Part shown: positions 56,301 through 61,132 of the stretch, piece by piece
Layout: each line of letters starts with the position of its first letter
How positions within the stretch are numbered: the stretch's first letter is position 1
Assembly: GCA_028571685.1 (NCBI GenBank)
Contig: CM053146.1
Location: forward strand, 21,425,431 to 21,489,430
DNA: 64,000 nt
Source: Heterohyrax brucei
Taxonomy: Eukaryota > Chordata > Mammalia > Hyracoidea > Procaviidae
Reading direction: 5' to 3'
Translations under genes and position numbers: made by a program
The notes under the pieces: generated by a model
The model's input: only the letters and a program-made list of their open reading frames with translations
Told to the model about the DNA's origin: nothing
Databases searched by the model: none

Positions 56301-58388
56301 TCTCTGATGAGCAATCATCCCTCATTTGTTAAGAATATGAGTTGAATTGTGTCCCCCCAGAAATATGTGTGGCCATGTGGCTGGGCCATAATTACCAATA
56401 TTTTATGACTGTCCTCCATTTTGTGGTTTTCCTGTGCTGTACGTTAAAGGATTAGAGTGGGACTGTAAATCCCTTTATAAGATCACCTCCCTGCTCAGCT
56501 GTAAAGGGAGTTTCTCTGGAGCATGGCTAGTACTACCCTTGATCCTTTCATCTGGCAAGAGATAAAAAAGGGAAGCAAGCAGAGCATTGCGAACCTCACA
56601 CCATCAAGCAGGCAGCACTGGAAGAACAGCGTGTCCTTCAAACCTGAGGTTCCTGTGACAAGATGCTCCCTGACAGAAGACTGATGCAACACAGGACTTT
56701 CCTCCAGAGCTAACAAGGGGGAAAGCCTTTCCTTGGAGCGGACATCCTGAATTTGGACTTGTAGCCTACAGGACTGGATAAGAATAAACCTTCCTTTGTT
56801 AAAGCCATCCACTGTATGGTATTTCTGTTAGAGCAGCACTAGCTGACTAAAAGAACATACTACTGGCAATTTTCCGGGTGACGGCCTCTTTCATCTGTGG
56901 GATAACCTGTCTCTATGGTACAAACATGAGCTGGCTTACCTCCGTCTTGTCTCTGTCTTAGGTGTGTCGGGCAAGGATGGCAGAACCAAGGACTGGAACT
57001 TCTTCCAGTGCATTACGCCGGGAATAATATCCTGTAGTGGAAGCCAGCATGGGAAACTACACGTAAGTGAACTGCTTAGTGAAGCAACATTTAGTAAGAA
57101 CTTCCATTTCATTAGCTGCACTCTTTTTTACTCTTAAAAGCTTAGCTTGAAGATTTACAATTTCATTAAATTTGACTTAATTTTTCTAAAGCCAAATAAC
57201 AGTTGCACTAGCAAAGGCTATTAAGCAAGGCAACACAGAATTAGTCAGCACAAAGAAGAGTTTTCTCCTTTTTCACCAGGCAAAACATGTCCTTGTGGTG
57301 AAGGGCTGATTTGGCTCTGAAATTGTCCTAATCACGCGTGAATGCAATGCCAGTGCAGCATTCACAGAGGACAGGCAGGTCATCAGATGATGCTGCAGAC
57401 CAGGGGAACTATGAGTGCAAATGTGTATCCCCACACATGGGAGCACTGTCAGGAGACCCTTAGCTTGGGGGTACACAAGCTGTCGGGGGACTGATGGAAA
57501 GACAGCAAATGCTGAAGGGCCTCATGGACCAAACTAACGAGCTTAGAGCTGCTCCTGCAGGCAGCAGAACACACTCTGGGCCTGCAATCAGTAAAATGAC
57601 GTGACTGGATTTTGTCTCAGGAAGATTTCTAAAGCAGTATGGTGTGGGGTGGCACAGTGGGGTTGGATTCATGTGCTGTGTAAAAGGCAGACTGGTAGAA
57701 TCTGGAGAGACAGTGAGATCTAAGGAATCAAGGAGACAGAGGAATCAAGAGTGACAGGAATAGCTACAGAAATGAACAGAACCAAAAGGCAATTAGCTAA
57801 TACAGGAAGGGTAAGTGGTCTCGGATGTGGAAATGGGTGGAGCTGGAAATTCACTCCAAGGGGTGTCCTGAAACAGCTGAACATCCAGGTCAGAGTGGTC
57901 ACCTAGGAGAGAGGCAAGTGTTTGGAGCCACTTCCCTATTGTGCGTTTGTCACCTCCCCATCCTGAGATGGCTGAAATAGGCATGAAACGAAGCTTAGGA
58001 GCAGCCTTCAAGGGATGAAAAAAGAGCCAGGCTGTTAAAAAAAGGCACAACACATGGTGAGGGGTGGGTGGAGATAGGTTAGAGGGACTAAATCTCTCAC
58101 CTCCTCCCTCCAGGGCTGGTTTAGGAGCACAGGCAAAGCTGCAGTTGCTACCACTCCTATTCTACAGCTGTGGCTGCAAACCTTTCTCTCGGTTCCACCC
58201 ACATCCCCTTTCCCACCTGACTTCATTACCGTATGATGGAGAAACTGCTTCTGGGTGACAGGAATGCTGGACCCTTCATGGATCTCACTGGTGAACTTGT
58301 ACTTAGGGTGAGGACAGAGGTGATAATCTATTATGGTTTCTTGGTAGGTCAGAGGGTGCATCACAGCAAACAATCCTGGGTTGGGATT
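29227..58388 (-). CDS. CFAP221: CFAP221 (PCDP1), five 3'-terminal exons, partial
   Basis: Five minus-strand exons join with consistent phase: 58388-58230 (53 codons), 57031-56940 (30 codons plus 2 nt), 49013-48921 (93 nt), 36721-36623 (99 nt) and 29335-29227 (35 codons and the TAA). They encode about 183 C-terminal residues. All acceptors end in AG and all donors begin with GT. Characteristic stretches are [31 protein letters not shown] and [13 protein letters not shown]; the protein ends YLILQ. I identify it as CFAP221 from the C-terminal sequence and from its place next to TMEM177 in the same direction, as in human. The family protein (about 840 residues) belongs to the C1d projection of the ciliary central apparatus, binds calmodulin and is needed for normal ciliary beat. 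The N-terminal exons are outside the window to the right. The third exon has a second possible donor (see findings). Confidence 0.85.
29602..29815 (-). repeat. Degenerate AfroSINE-like copy
   Basis: Older, longer relative in reverse orientation: 'ccagctcttggtgacctcac', 'tttgaactgccagtcttttg', then 'gcaccacctaggga'. Confidence 0.7.
29816..30289. other. CFAP221 intron, anonymous
   Basis: No recognised feature. Confidence 0.35.
30290..30590 (+). mobile_element. Old L1 3' end
   Basis: The order 'gtggctatcaggagtggga', 'tggtggtgaaataatctgg', 'actgaattatccat' resembles the 3' end of L1M elements. A C-run (30570-30582) follows. Confidence 0.55.
30591..31917. other. CFAP221 intron, anonymous AT-rich
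   Basis: AT-rich sequence. No exon or named repeat is recognised. Confidence 0.35.
31918..31987 (+). repeat. AfroSINE 3' fragment
   Basis: Only the end of the SINE is present: 'tagggtcactatgagtcaaa' followed by a T-run. Confidence 0.8.
32008..32180 (+). repeat. AfroSINE copy
   Basis: Nearly complete: 'agccctggtggtgcagtggt', 'caggtgctccttgaaaactc', then 'gttactgtgactcagaattg'. It follows the preceding 3' fragment in the same orientation. Confidence 0.92.
32181..32597. other. CFAP221 intron, AT-rich
   Basis: The A-rich stretch near 32340-32560 ('ttacaaatgaagaagaaaac', 'aaatggaaattaagacaatg') resembles L1 3' ORF2/UTR sequence in plus orientation, but it is too diverged to classify firmly. Confidence 0.35.
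32598..32770 (+). repeat. AfroSINE copy
   Basis: Full-length: 'ggaaaccctggtggtgtagt' to 'gagttggaatcaactcgatg' and the GT-rich tail. Confidence 0.93.
32790..33121 (-). repeat. Unclassified retroposon, right half displaced by an RTE insertion
   Basis: 'tttgttgtttctgagaatat', 'acatgtaccatttgacactg', then 'tatagttcttaagagagcaa' matches a second copy at 53962-54355. The remainder resumes at 34209 after the RTE insertion. The T-rich left end suggests minus-strand transcription. It may be an L1 3'-UTR subtype. Confidence 0.7.
33131..34199 (-). mobile_element. RTE (BovB-like) LINE, 5'-inverted insertion
   Basis: Flanked by the perfect 9-bp repeat CTAAACTGC (33122-33130 and 34200-34208). The segment from 33131 to about 34050 is in minus orientation and encodes broken RTE reverse-transcriptase C-terminal sequence ([19 protein letters not shown], then [18 protein letters not shown]). 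From about 34053 to 34199 the element runs in plus orientation and ends in 'ctatgagttggaactgactt' and a CAACAA-rich tail. The motif 'gattgacacagtgg' sits at the switch point of both segments. The coding part carries stops and a small local duplication (about 33590-33632). Confidence 0.9.
34209..34530 (-). repeat. Unclassified retroposon, continuation
   Basis: It resumes the element broken at 33121: 'aggtttaaagattatctcag', 'ccatggttccagaaagtcta'. The matching uninterrupted copy near 54.3 kb runs straight through this point. Confidence 0.7.
34531..34849. other. CFAP221 intron, AT-rich
   Basis: AT-rich with TATATA runs. The part near 34600-34720 resembles an old L1 3' end, but I do not assign it. 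Confidence 0.35.
34850..35332 (+). mobile_element. L1 3'-UTR fragment, plus orientation
   Basis: 'gacagggatcacaatacaga', 'ggagaaaaatggagaacaaa', 'gattacacaggcctataaac' matches the copies at 46085-46615 and, in reverse, at 35345-35770. In context it is the 3' UTR of the afrotherian L1. Confidence 0.7.
35336..35820 (-). mobile_element. L1 3'-UTR fragment, minus orientation
   Basis: 'tttctcattaaacaattaat', 'tttatgggcctgtcttatca', 'ttctccagctctgtcaggag' is the reverse complement of the neighbouring element. Its 3' end faces the 3' end of the plus-strand piece. A GT tract lies at 35657-35679. Confidence 0.75.
36125..36335 (+). repeat. MIR SINE fragment
   Basis: 'catttaatcctcctgactac', 'acatctcacaagtgaggaaa', 'gtaggactcagccacaggtc' follows the MIR order. 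Confidence 0.8.
36623..36721 (-). CDS. CFAP221: CFAP221 penultimate coding exon
   Basis: It lies between the acceptor 'ccttttcag' (AG at 36723-36722) and the donor GTAAGT (36622-36617). It is 99 nt: one base completing a split codon, 32 codons ([20 protein letters not shown] onward) and two bases that join the last exon as a Lys codon. Confidence 0.85.
36945..37195 (+). mobile_element. Old L1 ORF2 endonuclease fragment
   Basis: The plus-strand frame near 37071 reads [13 protein letters not shown], a variant of the SDH motif of L1 endonuclease. The preceding bases (aaattcaccttcttttcaag) also match ORF2. Confidence 0.7.
37196..38077. other. CFAP221 intron with A-run
   Basis: A GC-richer patch at 37205-37350 is open on the plus strand (see findings). 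An A-run lies at 37536-37553. Nothing else is recognised. Confidence 0.35.
37536..37553. repeat. A-run
   Basis: Eighteen A's, followed by purine-rich sequence. Confidence 0.9.
38078..38238 (-). repeat. AfroSINE copy
   Basis: Reverse orientation: 'gctgagtctaactcatagta', 'cataggatttccaaggtgtg', then 'ttaccagggtttcc'. Confidence 0.9.
38584..38812 (+). mobile_element. Non-autonomous hAT-type DNA transposon
   Basis: 'ctttttctgtaaagggtcag', 'tttgtggtccatatggtctc', 'caactactcaactctgccat', 'gttctaataaaactttattt' is the order seen in a common placental MER-type hAT fossil. I do not assign a subfamily. Confidence 0.7.
39069..39565. other. CpG-containing segment, possible unrecognised LTR
   Basis: It stands out from its AT-rich surroundings by many CpGs ('catcgtcgcggctagggctg', 'cctcgcgaacgatgggtctg'). 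It could be a lineage-specific LTR or a regulatory element. No retroviral coding sequence is attached and no firm ends are visible. Confidence 0.3.
39567..39742 (+). repeat. AfroSINE copy with long T tail
   Basis: 'aaaccccggtgctagagcgg' to 'ctatgagtcggacctgactg', then a 24-base T-run (39719-39742). Confidence 0.92.
39985..40130. repeat. MIR-like fragment
   Basis: 'gggcacctgctatgtgcaag' and the following tract resemble the MIR core. Diverged. Confidence 0.55.
40148..40318 (-). repeat. AfroSINE copy
   Basis: Reverse orientation: 'tcaagtcaattctgattcat', 'aaggagcacctgacggatgc', 'caccaccagagtttctg'. Confidence 0.92.
40325..40465 (+). repeat. MIR-like fragment
   Basis: 'tttattcccatttaacaaat' then 'gaggaaactgggtcac' is the conserved MIR 3' core. 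Confidence 0.65.
40466..40914. other. CFAP221 intron, anonymous
   Basis: Part of this stretch (about 40490-40625) is closely similar to 42108-42255 (shared run 'aggaaattatagaaacagta' with small changes), so it is a dispersed or duplicated repeat that I cannot name. Confidence 0.4.
40915..41415 (+). mobile_element. MaLR-like solo LTR (copy 4)
   Basis: TGTCATGG to CTAAAACA, 501 bp, between perfect 5-bp repeats ACATG (40910-40914 and 41416-41420). AATAAA lies near 41344. The direction is antisense to CFAP221. Confidence 0.92.
41630..41735 (+). mobile_element. RTE LINE fragment
   Basis: 'ggctcagcaaaaagagaaag', then 'gattgacacagtggcttgca' and 'gtaggctcaaac' matches, in reverse, the RTE piece at 42.55-42.65 kb. 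Confidence 0.75.
41736..42445. other. CFAP221 intron, anonymous
   Basis: It contains the second copy of the sequence shared with 40490-40625. No exon is seen. Confidence 0.35.
42446..42740 (-). mobile_element. RTE LINE fragment
   Basis: 'gctgagttggctcagacaga', 'tttgagcccactgttgcaag', 'gaggatcttcttctttctgc', 'cctgatgatgcgtccagagc' is RTE sequence in minus orientation, as at 51.4 kb. Confidence 0.8.
42744..44150 (-). mobile_element. Old L1 fragment, ORF2 3' half
   Basis: Minus-strand L1 of an older type: 'tttccagcaccatatgttga', 'gttccattgatctatttctt', 'gattgggattgcattgaaag', and 'catctgacaacaaaggcag' where the polymerase active site would be. All frames are broken. Confidence 0.88.
44151..45284. 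other. CFAP221 intron, anonymous
   Basis: No recognised exon or named repeat. Confidence 0.35.
45285..45809 (+). mobile_element. MaLR-like solo LTR (copy 5)
   Basis: TGTCATGG to CTAAAACA, 525 bp, between perfect 5-bp repeats CCTAC (45280-45284 and 45810-45814). The direction is antisense to CFAP221. Confidence 0.93.
46085..46615 (+). mobile_element. L1 3'-UTR fragment
   Basis: 'gacagggatcacagagggcc', 'tggagaaaaatgtagaataa', 'gacaggcccataaaacaaaa', 'caatatgtgtactaac' is the same L1 3' UTR as at 34.85 kb, ending in an A-rich tail. 5'-truncated. Confidence 0.8.
46616..47204. other. CFAP221 intron, anonymous
   Basis: It includes a purine-rich stretch near 46855-46970. No exon is seen. Confidence 0.35.
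47205..47295 (+). repeat. MIR-like fragment
   Basis: 'cctcacagccaccctatgag' followed by a degenerate 'gatgaggacgctgatgcc'. Confidence 0.6.
47442..47722 (+). repeat. AfroSINE, longer subtype, interrupted
   Basis: Head 'gagttcccaggtggtacaaa', middle block 'agaagaaaggcctgctgata', tail 'catgagttggaatcaactca'. A 68-bp insertion with its own target duplication interrupts it at 47552-47619. Confidence 0.9.
47552..47619 (+). mobile_element. 68-bp micro-retroinsertion in a SINE
   Basis: It lies between two identical 18-base repeats (AAAAAATCAGCCATTGGA, 47534-47551 and 47620-47637) and ends in an A-rich stretch. This has the hallmarks of L1-driven retroposition: an A-rich target start, a long target duplication and a poly(A)-like 3' end. 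The first 40 bases are from an RNA I do not recognise. Confidence 0.8.
48080..48230. repeat. L2-like fragment
   Basis: 'caaatcctactcatctttca', 'ctcaagtccatgtggccact' and 'gaagcctta' resemble an ancient L2 segment. Diverged; orientation not assigned. Confidence 0.45.
48256..48422 (-). repeat. AfroSINE copy
   Basis: Reverse orientation: 'tgagtcaattcagactcata', 'gtacctggtggatttaaact', 'gtgccatccgggtttcc'. Confidence 0.92.
48440..48556 (+). repeat. AfroSINE copy with internal deletion
   Basis: The head 'gaaaccctggaggcatgcgc' is joined early to the tail 'cagttctactctgccctgta'. The middle of the SINE is missing. Confidence 0.85.
48597..48800 (+). repeat. AfroSINE, longer subtype
   Basis: 'gacagtgcaaatggttaatg', 'tccaaaaaatcagccactga', 'catggggtcaccacgaatta' shows the same subtype as at 47.4 kb. 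Confidence 0.88.
48921..49013 (-). CDS. CFAP221: CFAP221 coding exon (short form)
   Basis: The acceptor 'ttttccacag' ends at 49014. The frame reads [18 protein letters not shown], then [11 protein letters not shown], with a donor GTACTT at 48920-48915. Joined to the next exon it gives ITER-ELCEQ, a coherent reading. A stronger-looking donor (GTAAAT, 48827-48822) would extend the exon to 48828 in the same phase. I prefer the short form because the extra 31 codons (Cys- and Phe-rich) look unlike the rest and include a polypyrimidine run, but both are open. Confidence 0.75.
49255..49418 (-). repeat. AfroSINE copy
   Basis: Reverse orientation: 'tggagtcgattctgactcat', 'tccaaggagcacctggtgga', 'caccaccagggtttcc'. 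It is among the copies closest to consensus. Confidence 0.94.
49419..50307. other. CFAP221 intron, anonymous
   Basis: No exon recognised. The segment from about 50100 to 50290 ('gttgaataaaaacaatggta', 'gtggtgccactttttggata') resembles an old L1 3' end. Confidence 0.35.
50308..50425 (-). repeat. AfroSINE copy, partial
   Basis: 'cacagtgaccctacagcaca', 'catagggtttccaaggagct', 'aaccactgtgcaatcagggc'. It lacks the outermost part next to the tail. Confidence 0.88.
50428..50584 (-). repeat. AfroSINE copy
   Basis: 'gttgagtcaattccaatttg', 'acggggtttccaaggagcag', 'ccactgtaccaccagggctc'. It stands directly behind the preceding copy in the same direction. Confidence 0.92.
50585..51083. other. CFAP221 intron, AT-rich
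   Basis: 'atgagagaaatatgagagga' to 'ggcaatgttcctcttattca' may be old L1 sequence. Not assigned. Confidence 0.3.
51084..51252 (+). repeat. AfroSINE copy
   Basis: 'atggagccctagtagtgctg' to 'ctatgagttggaaccaattc'. It ends in 'gaacaacaa', like the RTE tail. Confidence 0.92.
51301..51395. repeat. TA/TG-rich low-complexity tract
   Basis: Alternating purine-pyrimidine sequence built on 'tatatata', 'tgtgtgtg' and 'tatgt' units. Confidence 0.85.
51398..51760 (-). mobile_element. RTE LINE fragment
   Basis: 'gcattgctgagttggttcta', 'cttgagcccactgttgcagc', 'tgcccttctccagagactgg', 'ccactggcagtccatggtat'. Same region and orientation as the minus-strand RTE pieces at 33 and 42.5 kb. Confidence 0.85.
51761..52614. 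other. CFAP221 intron, anonymous
   Basis: No exon is recognised. Confidence 0.35.
52615..52975 (+). mobile_element. Old L1 3' end
   Basis: 'tacatgccacaacctggatg', 'gactaccagagggaaaaagg' (variant), 'gtgatggtggtacaacatga'. This is the classical 3' end of L1M elements, ending near 52970 in an A-rich run. Confidence 0.85.
52976..53892. other. CFAP221 intron, anonymous
   Basis: A scrap with 'catgagtcagatccgactcc' near 53550 may be an AfroSINE tail. Nothing else. Confidence 0.35.
53893..54478 (-). repeat. AfroSINE copy split by another insertion
   Basis: Two SINE pieces (53893-53961 and 54370-54478, both reverse) are separated by a 394-bp retroposon. The target site is duplicated as AAGCTATA-TCTTT with one differing base (53948-53961 and 54356-54369). 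Confidence 0.8.
53962..54355 (-). mobile_element. Unclassified retroposon inside a SINE
   Basis: The left end is T/TA-rich (a tail read from the minus strand), then 'tttgtttttgaaaatacaca', 'gtttctacaggtaccattta', 'ttcaccctggtttt'-type sequence. It is the uninterrupted counterpart of the element at 32790-33121 and 34209-34530. It may be an L1 3'-UTR subtype. Confidence 0.75.
54590..54800 (+). repeat. MIR SINE fragment
   Basis: 'ggcatggtgctagatgcttc', 'ttactttaatcctcatgaca', 'aaagtcatacagcaggtgac' follows the MIR order over about 200 bp. Confidence 0.85.
54957..55113 (+). repeat. AfroSINE copy
   Basis: 'ggaaatcctggcagcacaac' to 'ctatgagtcagatttgacag'. Confidence 0.92.
55114..56337. other. CFAP221 intron, anonymous
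   Basis: A plus-strand 113-codon frame (55477-55818) has no recognised domain. I see no gene. Confidence 0.35.
56338..56854 (+). mobile_element. MaLR-like solo LTR (copy 6)
   Basis: 'gttgaattgtgtccccccag' to 'agctgactaaaaga'. AATAAA is present near its 3' end. The outermost bases are altered and no clear target duplication is left. It lies just 3' of a CFAP221 exon, antisense to it. Confidence 0.9.
56940..57031 (-). CDS. CFAP221: CFAP221 coding exon
   Basis: The acceptor 'cttccactacag' ends at 57032 and the donor GTAAGC lies at 56939-56934. It has 30 codons ([20 protein letters not shown] onward) and two further bases that pair with the C of the next exon to give Ser. The other two frames contain stops. 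Confidence 0.88.
57032..58229. other. CFAP221 intron (1198 bp), anonymous
   Basis: Complete small intron between two exons. No repeat is recognised, and the short open frames on the minus strand have no splice support. Confidence 0.5.
58230..58388 (-). CDS. CFAP221: CFAP221 coding exon, most upstream in window
   Basis: The acceptor 'cttccatag' ends at 58389 and the donor GTAATG lies at 58229-58224. It is exactly 53 codons in phase 0 ([20 protein letters not shown] onward, ending QKQFLHHT). Confidence 0.88.
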
Positions 58389-58805
58389 CTATGGAAGAGA
58401 AAAAAAGAAAAAGGTGTGATACTTCTCTGTTTACCACTTTCTAAGTCAGGCATGGAAAAGGAGTCAGCCAGTGTTCTGCATGGTTCACACTAGCACTAAC
58501 ACACTGCCATCCATGTCATCCCATCTGAGGAAGAGAAGAGGCTGCAGCAGTGTCTTTAAACGGGCAAGGTTTTTAAATACCACAATTGTTTGTGTCACTT
58601 TTCTCACAACTATTTTCTTACAATGGTTTGAGAGCTTCACGACATACTGTATGGATTTACTAAGCCCACTTGAAAACAAGTATAACTGAAATGACAGCAT
58701 AGGATAGCTTAAATATTTGTTTCTGAATGTGATGGACTAGGGGAATTATTAAATAAGCAAACTGGCTTTAAAATAAAATAAGCATCTGGTTTTCAAAACA
58801 AAAGT
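58389..58805. other. CFAP221 intron, anonymous
   Basis: No exon seen up to the L1. Confidence 0.4.
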
Positions 58806-59819
58806 AGGGGGGTGGAGTCAAGATGGCGGACTAAGCCCACGTCTCCTTATATCCCTCTGGAAACCAAGACCTGAACTGACAATCAAACAGAGCCTTCTGA
58901 TCACCTAATCAGCCTCAGGACACGGCACAGAGCTGTTAATTGAGACTTCATACCACTCAGCGAAAAACCTCCTCTCTTTAAACCTCCTCTCTTTAGCTGA
59001 CTCCCGCTCCTGGCTAGCCCTGGCTCTCACGGAAGGTAAACGCACCATTCTGACTTTTTTTTTCCTCTGTCTCGGCCGGCAGGCGGAGCTGGGCCTTGCC
59101 TGGCAGCTGAGCTCAGACGCGCTGCTTGGGGGATAGGCAGGCGAAATTCCCATATTCTGAGAGCCAGGCTTGGGACTCTGTTAATCTAGCCACTTTGAGC
59201 CTTTCGTTTTGTAGCTGCCTCAGTGGGGTTTGTACAGAGCTTCGCGGTCAGGGTGCGGGACGCCATGTTGGTACCGAGATTTTAGCGGGACCTCGTTCTT
59301 AGCCTGGGAGCCAGCGCCTGCAAACAGGACAGCGCTTCTCCAACAGAAAAGTAGTGATTTTGCACAGTGCTGCCTACGTTGTGGGCCCTGCAAAAGAAGC
59401 AGAGGAATCACTACCTCTCGGCACCTTTAGCCCCTCTGTCTGCTGCCTGTGTGGAGGACGCCATCTTGGGTACGGTGGCCGCAGCTGGACCTAATTCTTA
59501 GCTTGGGAGCCAGAGCCTGCCCACAGGAGAGCGCTTTCCTATCACAAAACCAGTACTCGACACAGTGTTGGCTAAGGCTAGGCCCTGTCAGCAGAGGCCA
59601 CCAGGGCAGTAGCACTGCTGTATTCTGAACTAGTTTGTTACCATCTGGGGTTGGATATAGTGGCGCTTACTTTGTCAGTTGAGAAGAGGGACCTCTACAC
59701 CTGAAAACCTAACTGACTTGTGAACTGGTCAGATACCTTTTGCTTTACATTTGAAGACAGCCTAGAGAAACATTTGCAATCCATCCTCTCAGTACCTCTT
59801 CTAGCCTCTATATACTCAC
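58806..59819 (+). promoter_or_regulatory. L1 5' UTR with tandem units
   Basis: It opens with AAGATGGCGG (58820-58829), a match to the YY1 site that is also found at the start of human L1. Two related blocks begin at 'cgccatgttgg' (59261) and 'gccatcttggg' (59459-59460), about 199 bp apart; each continues with 'cttagcctgggagccag'-like and 'cacagtgctgcc'-like sequence. Confidence 0.7.
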
Positions 59820-60779
59820 ATGGGACCCAAAAAGCAACAGACAATTGTGGCATACAAGCAATCACTCATGGCTTCAGAAGGCTCCCAAACAAAGCAACCA
59901 AGGAGTTTTCCAGATGAAGAAACTTTTATGAAAGCATCGGGAAGTGAATACAAATTGATTATATATAGAGCCCTTCTAGACCTTATACAAAATGCAGCAG
60001 AACAAAGTGAAAAATTAAGCAAGTTGTTCGATCTGATGGAACACCAGTACTCTGAAATCCAACAGATCAAGAACAAAATCAAAGACATAGAAATTTCCAT
60101 GCAAAGCCAAGAAAACAGAATGGAACAAATGGAAAAAAGAATTTCTGACTTGTAAGACAGAGCTACTGATGCCAGCGTCTATGAGCAGAAATCAGAAAAA
60201 AGAAACAAGAAAAATGAAGAAACATTAAGAAGCATGTGGGACTCCATTAAGAGGAACAACCTCTGATTAATTGGAGTCCCAGAACAGGGTGAGACATCTG
60301 AGAACACAGAGAGCATTGTTGCTGAGCTGCTGAAAGAAAACTTCCCAGAAATCATGAAGGAAGAGAATATAGACATCTCAGATGCATATCGTACACCACC
60401 CAATATAGATCTCAAAAGAAAGACTCCAAGACATATTATAATCAAGCTTAACAAAATGAAACATAAGCAGCAACTCTTAAAGGCAGCAAGACTCAAGGCA
60501 AAGCTAACATTCAGAGGGAAACCCTGTAGGCTTTCGTCAGATTTCTCAGCAGAAACCATGCTGGAACGGAGACAGTGGCATGACACATTCAAAGTCTTGA
60601 AGGAGAAGAACTTCCAACCAAGAATTATATATCCTGAAAAACTGTCTTTCAAACATGAAAATGAAATTAAGACATTCCTAGATAAACAGAAACTCAGAGA
60701 CTTTGTAAAAACCAAGCCCAAACTACAAGAAATACTGAAAGAAGTTCTTGGCTTTGGCTTAGAAGAACAAAACCACTAA
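59820..60779 (+). pseudogene. L1 ORF1 (inactivated)
   Basis: It encodes the L1 RNA-binding chaperone and is 320 codons long in a single frame. Two internal stops interrupt it: TAA at 60153-60155 and TGA at 60264-60266 (the latter a likely CpG decay of an Arg codon). The N-terminal part has a coiled-coil-like region (about 60000-60150); the RRM and C-terminal domain follow (INLKRKTPRH-like, then FQPRIIYPEKLSF). Without the two stops the frame would be open. Confidence 0.88.
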
Positions 60780-61132
60780 CTTTATATTTTAGAACTACAC
60801 ACTACTCAATACTCATTTAGGGAAGGCTCTAAAGTAAATCACAGCTTTGATATGGAAAGAAGCAATCCAGTGATCATCATGAAAACTATGGTGTCATCAT
60901 AATAAAAAGAGGGATGTACTACAGTTGTTATAGTCCTTCCAGACGGAGAGGAAGATGACAAGACTGGTAGCACAACAAAGATGTATCATACCATTTCAAG
61001 AAATCTAACACACGAGTCTCAACAACTATAAAACCAGCTCTGAAAAAGGTGAAAAATCAACTCATAAAAAAGAGTGTCCCAGACTAATAAGAACAACAGA
61101 GAAAACATCAACATAAAAATAAACATATCAAA

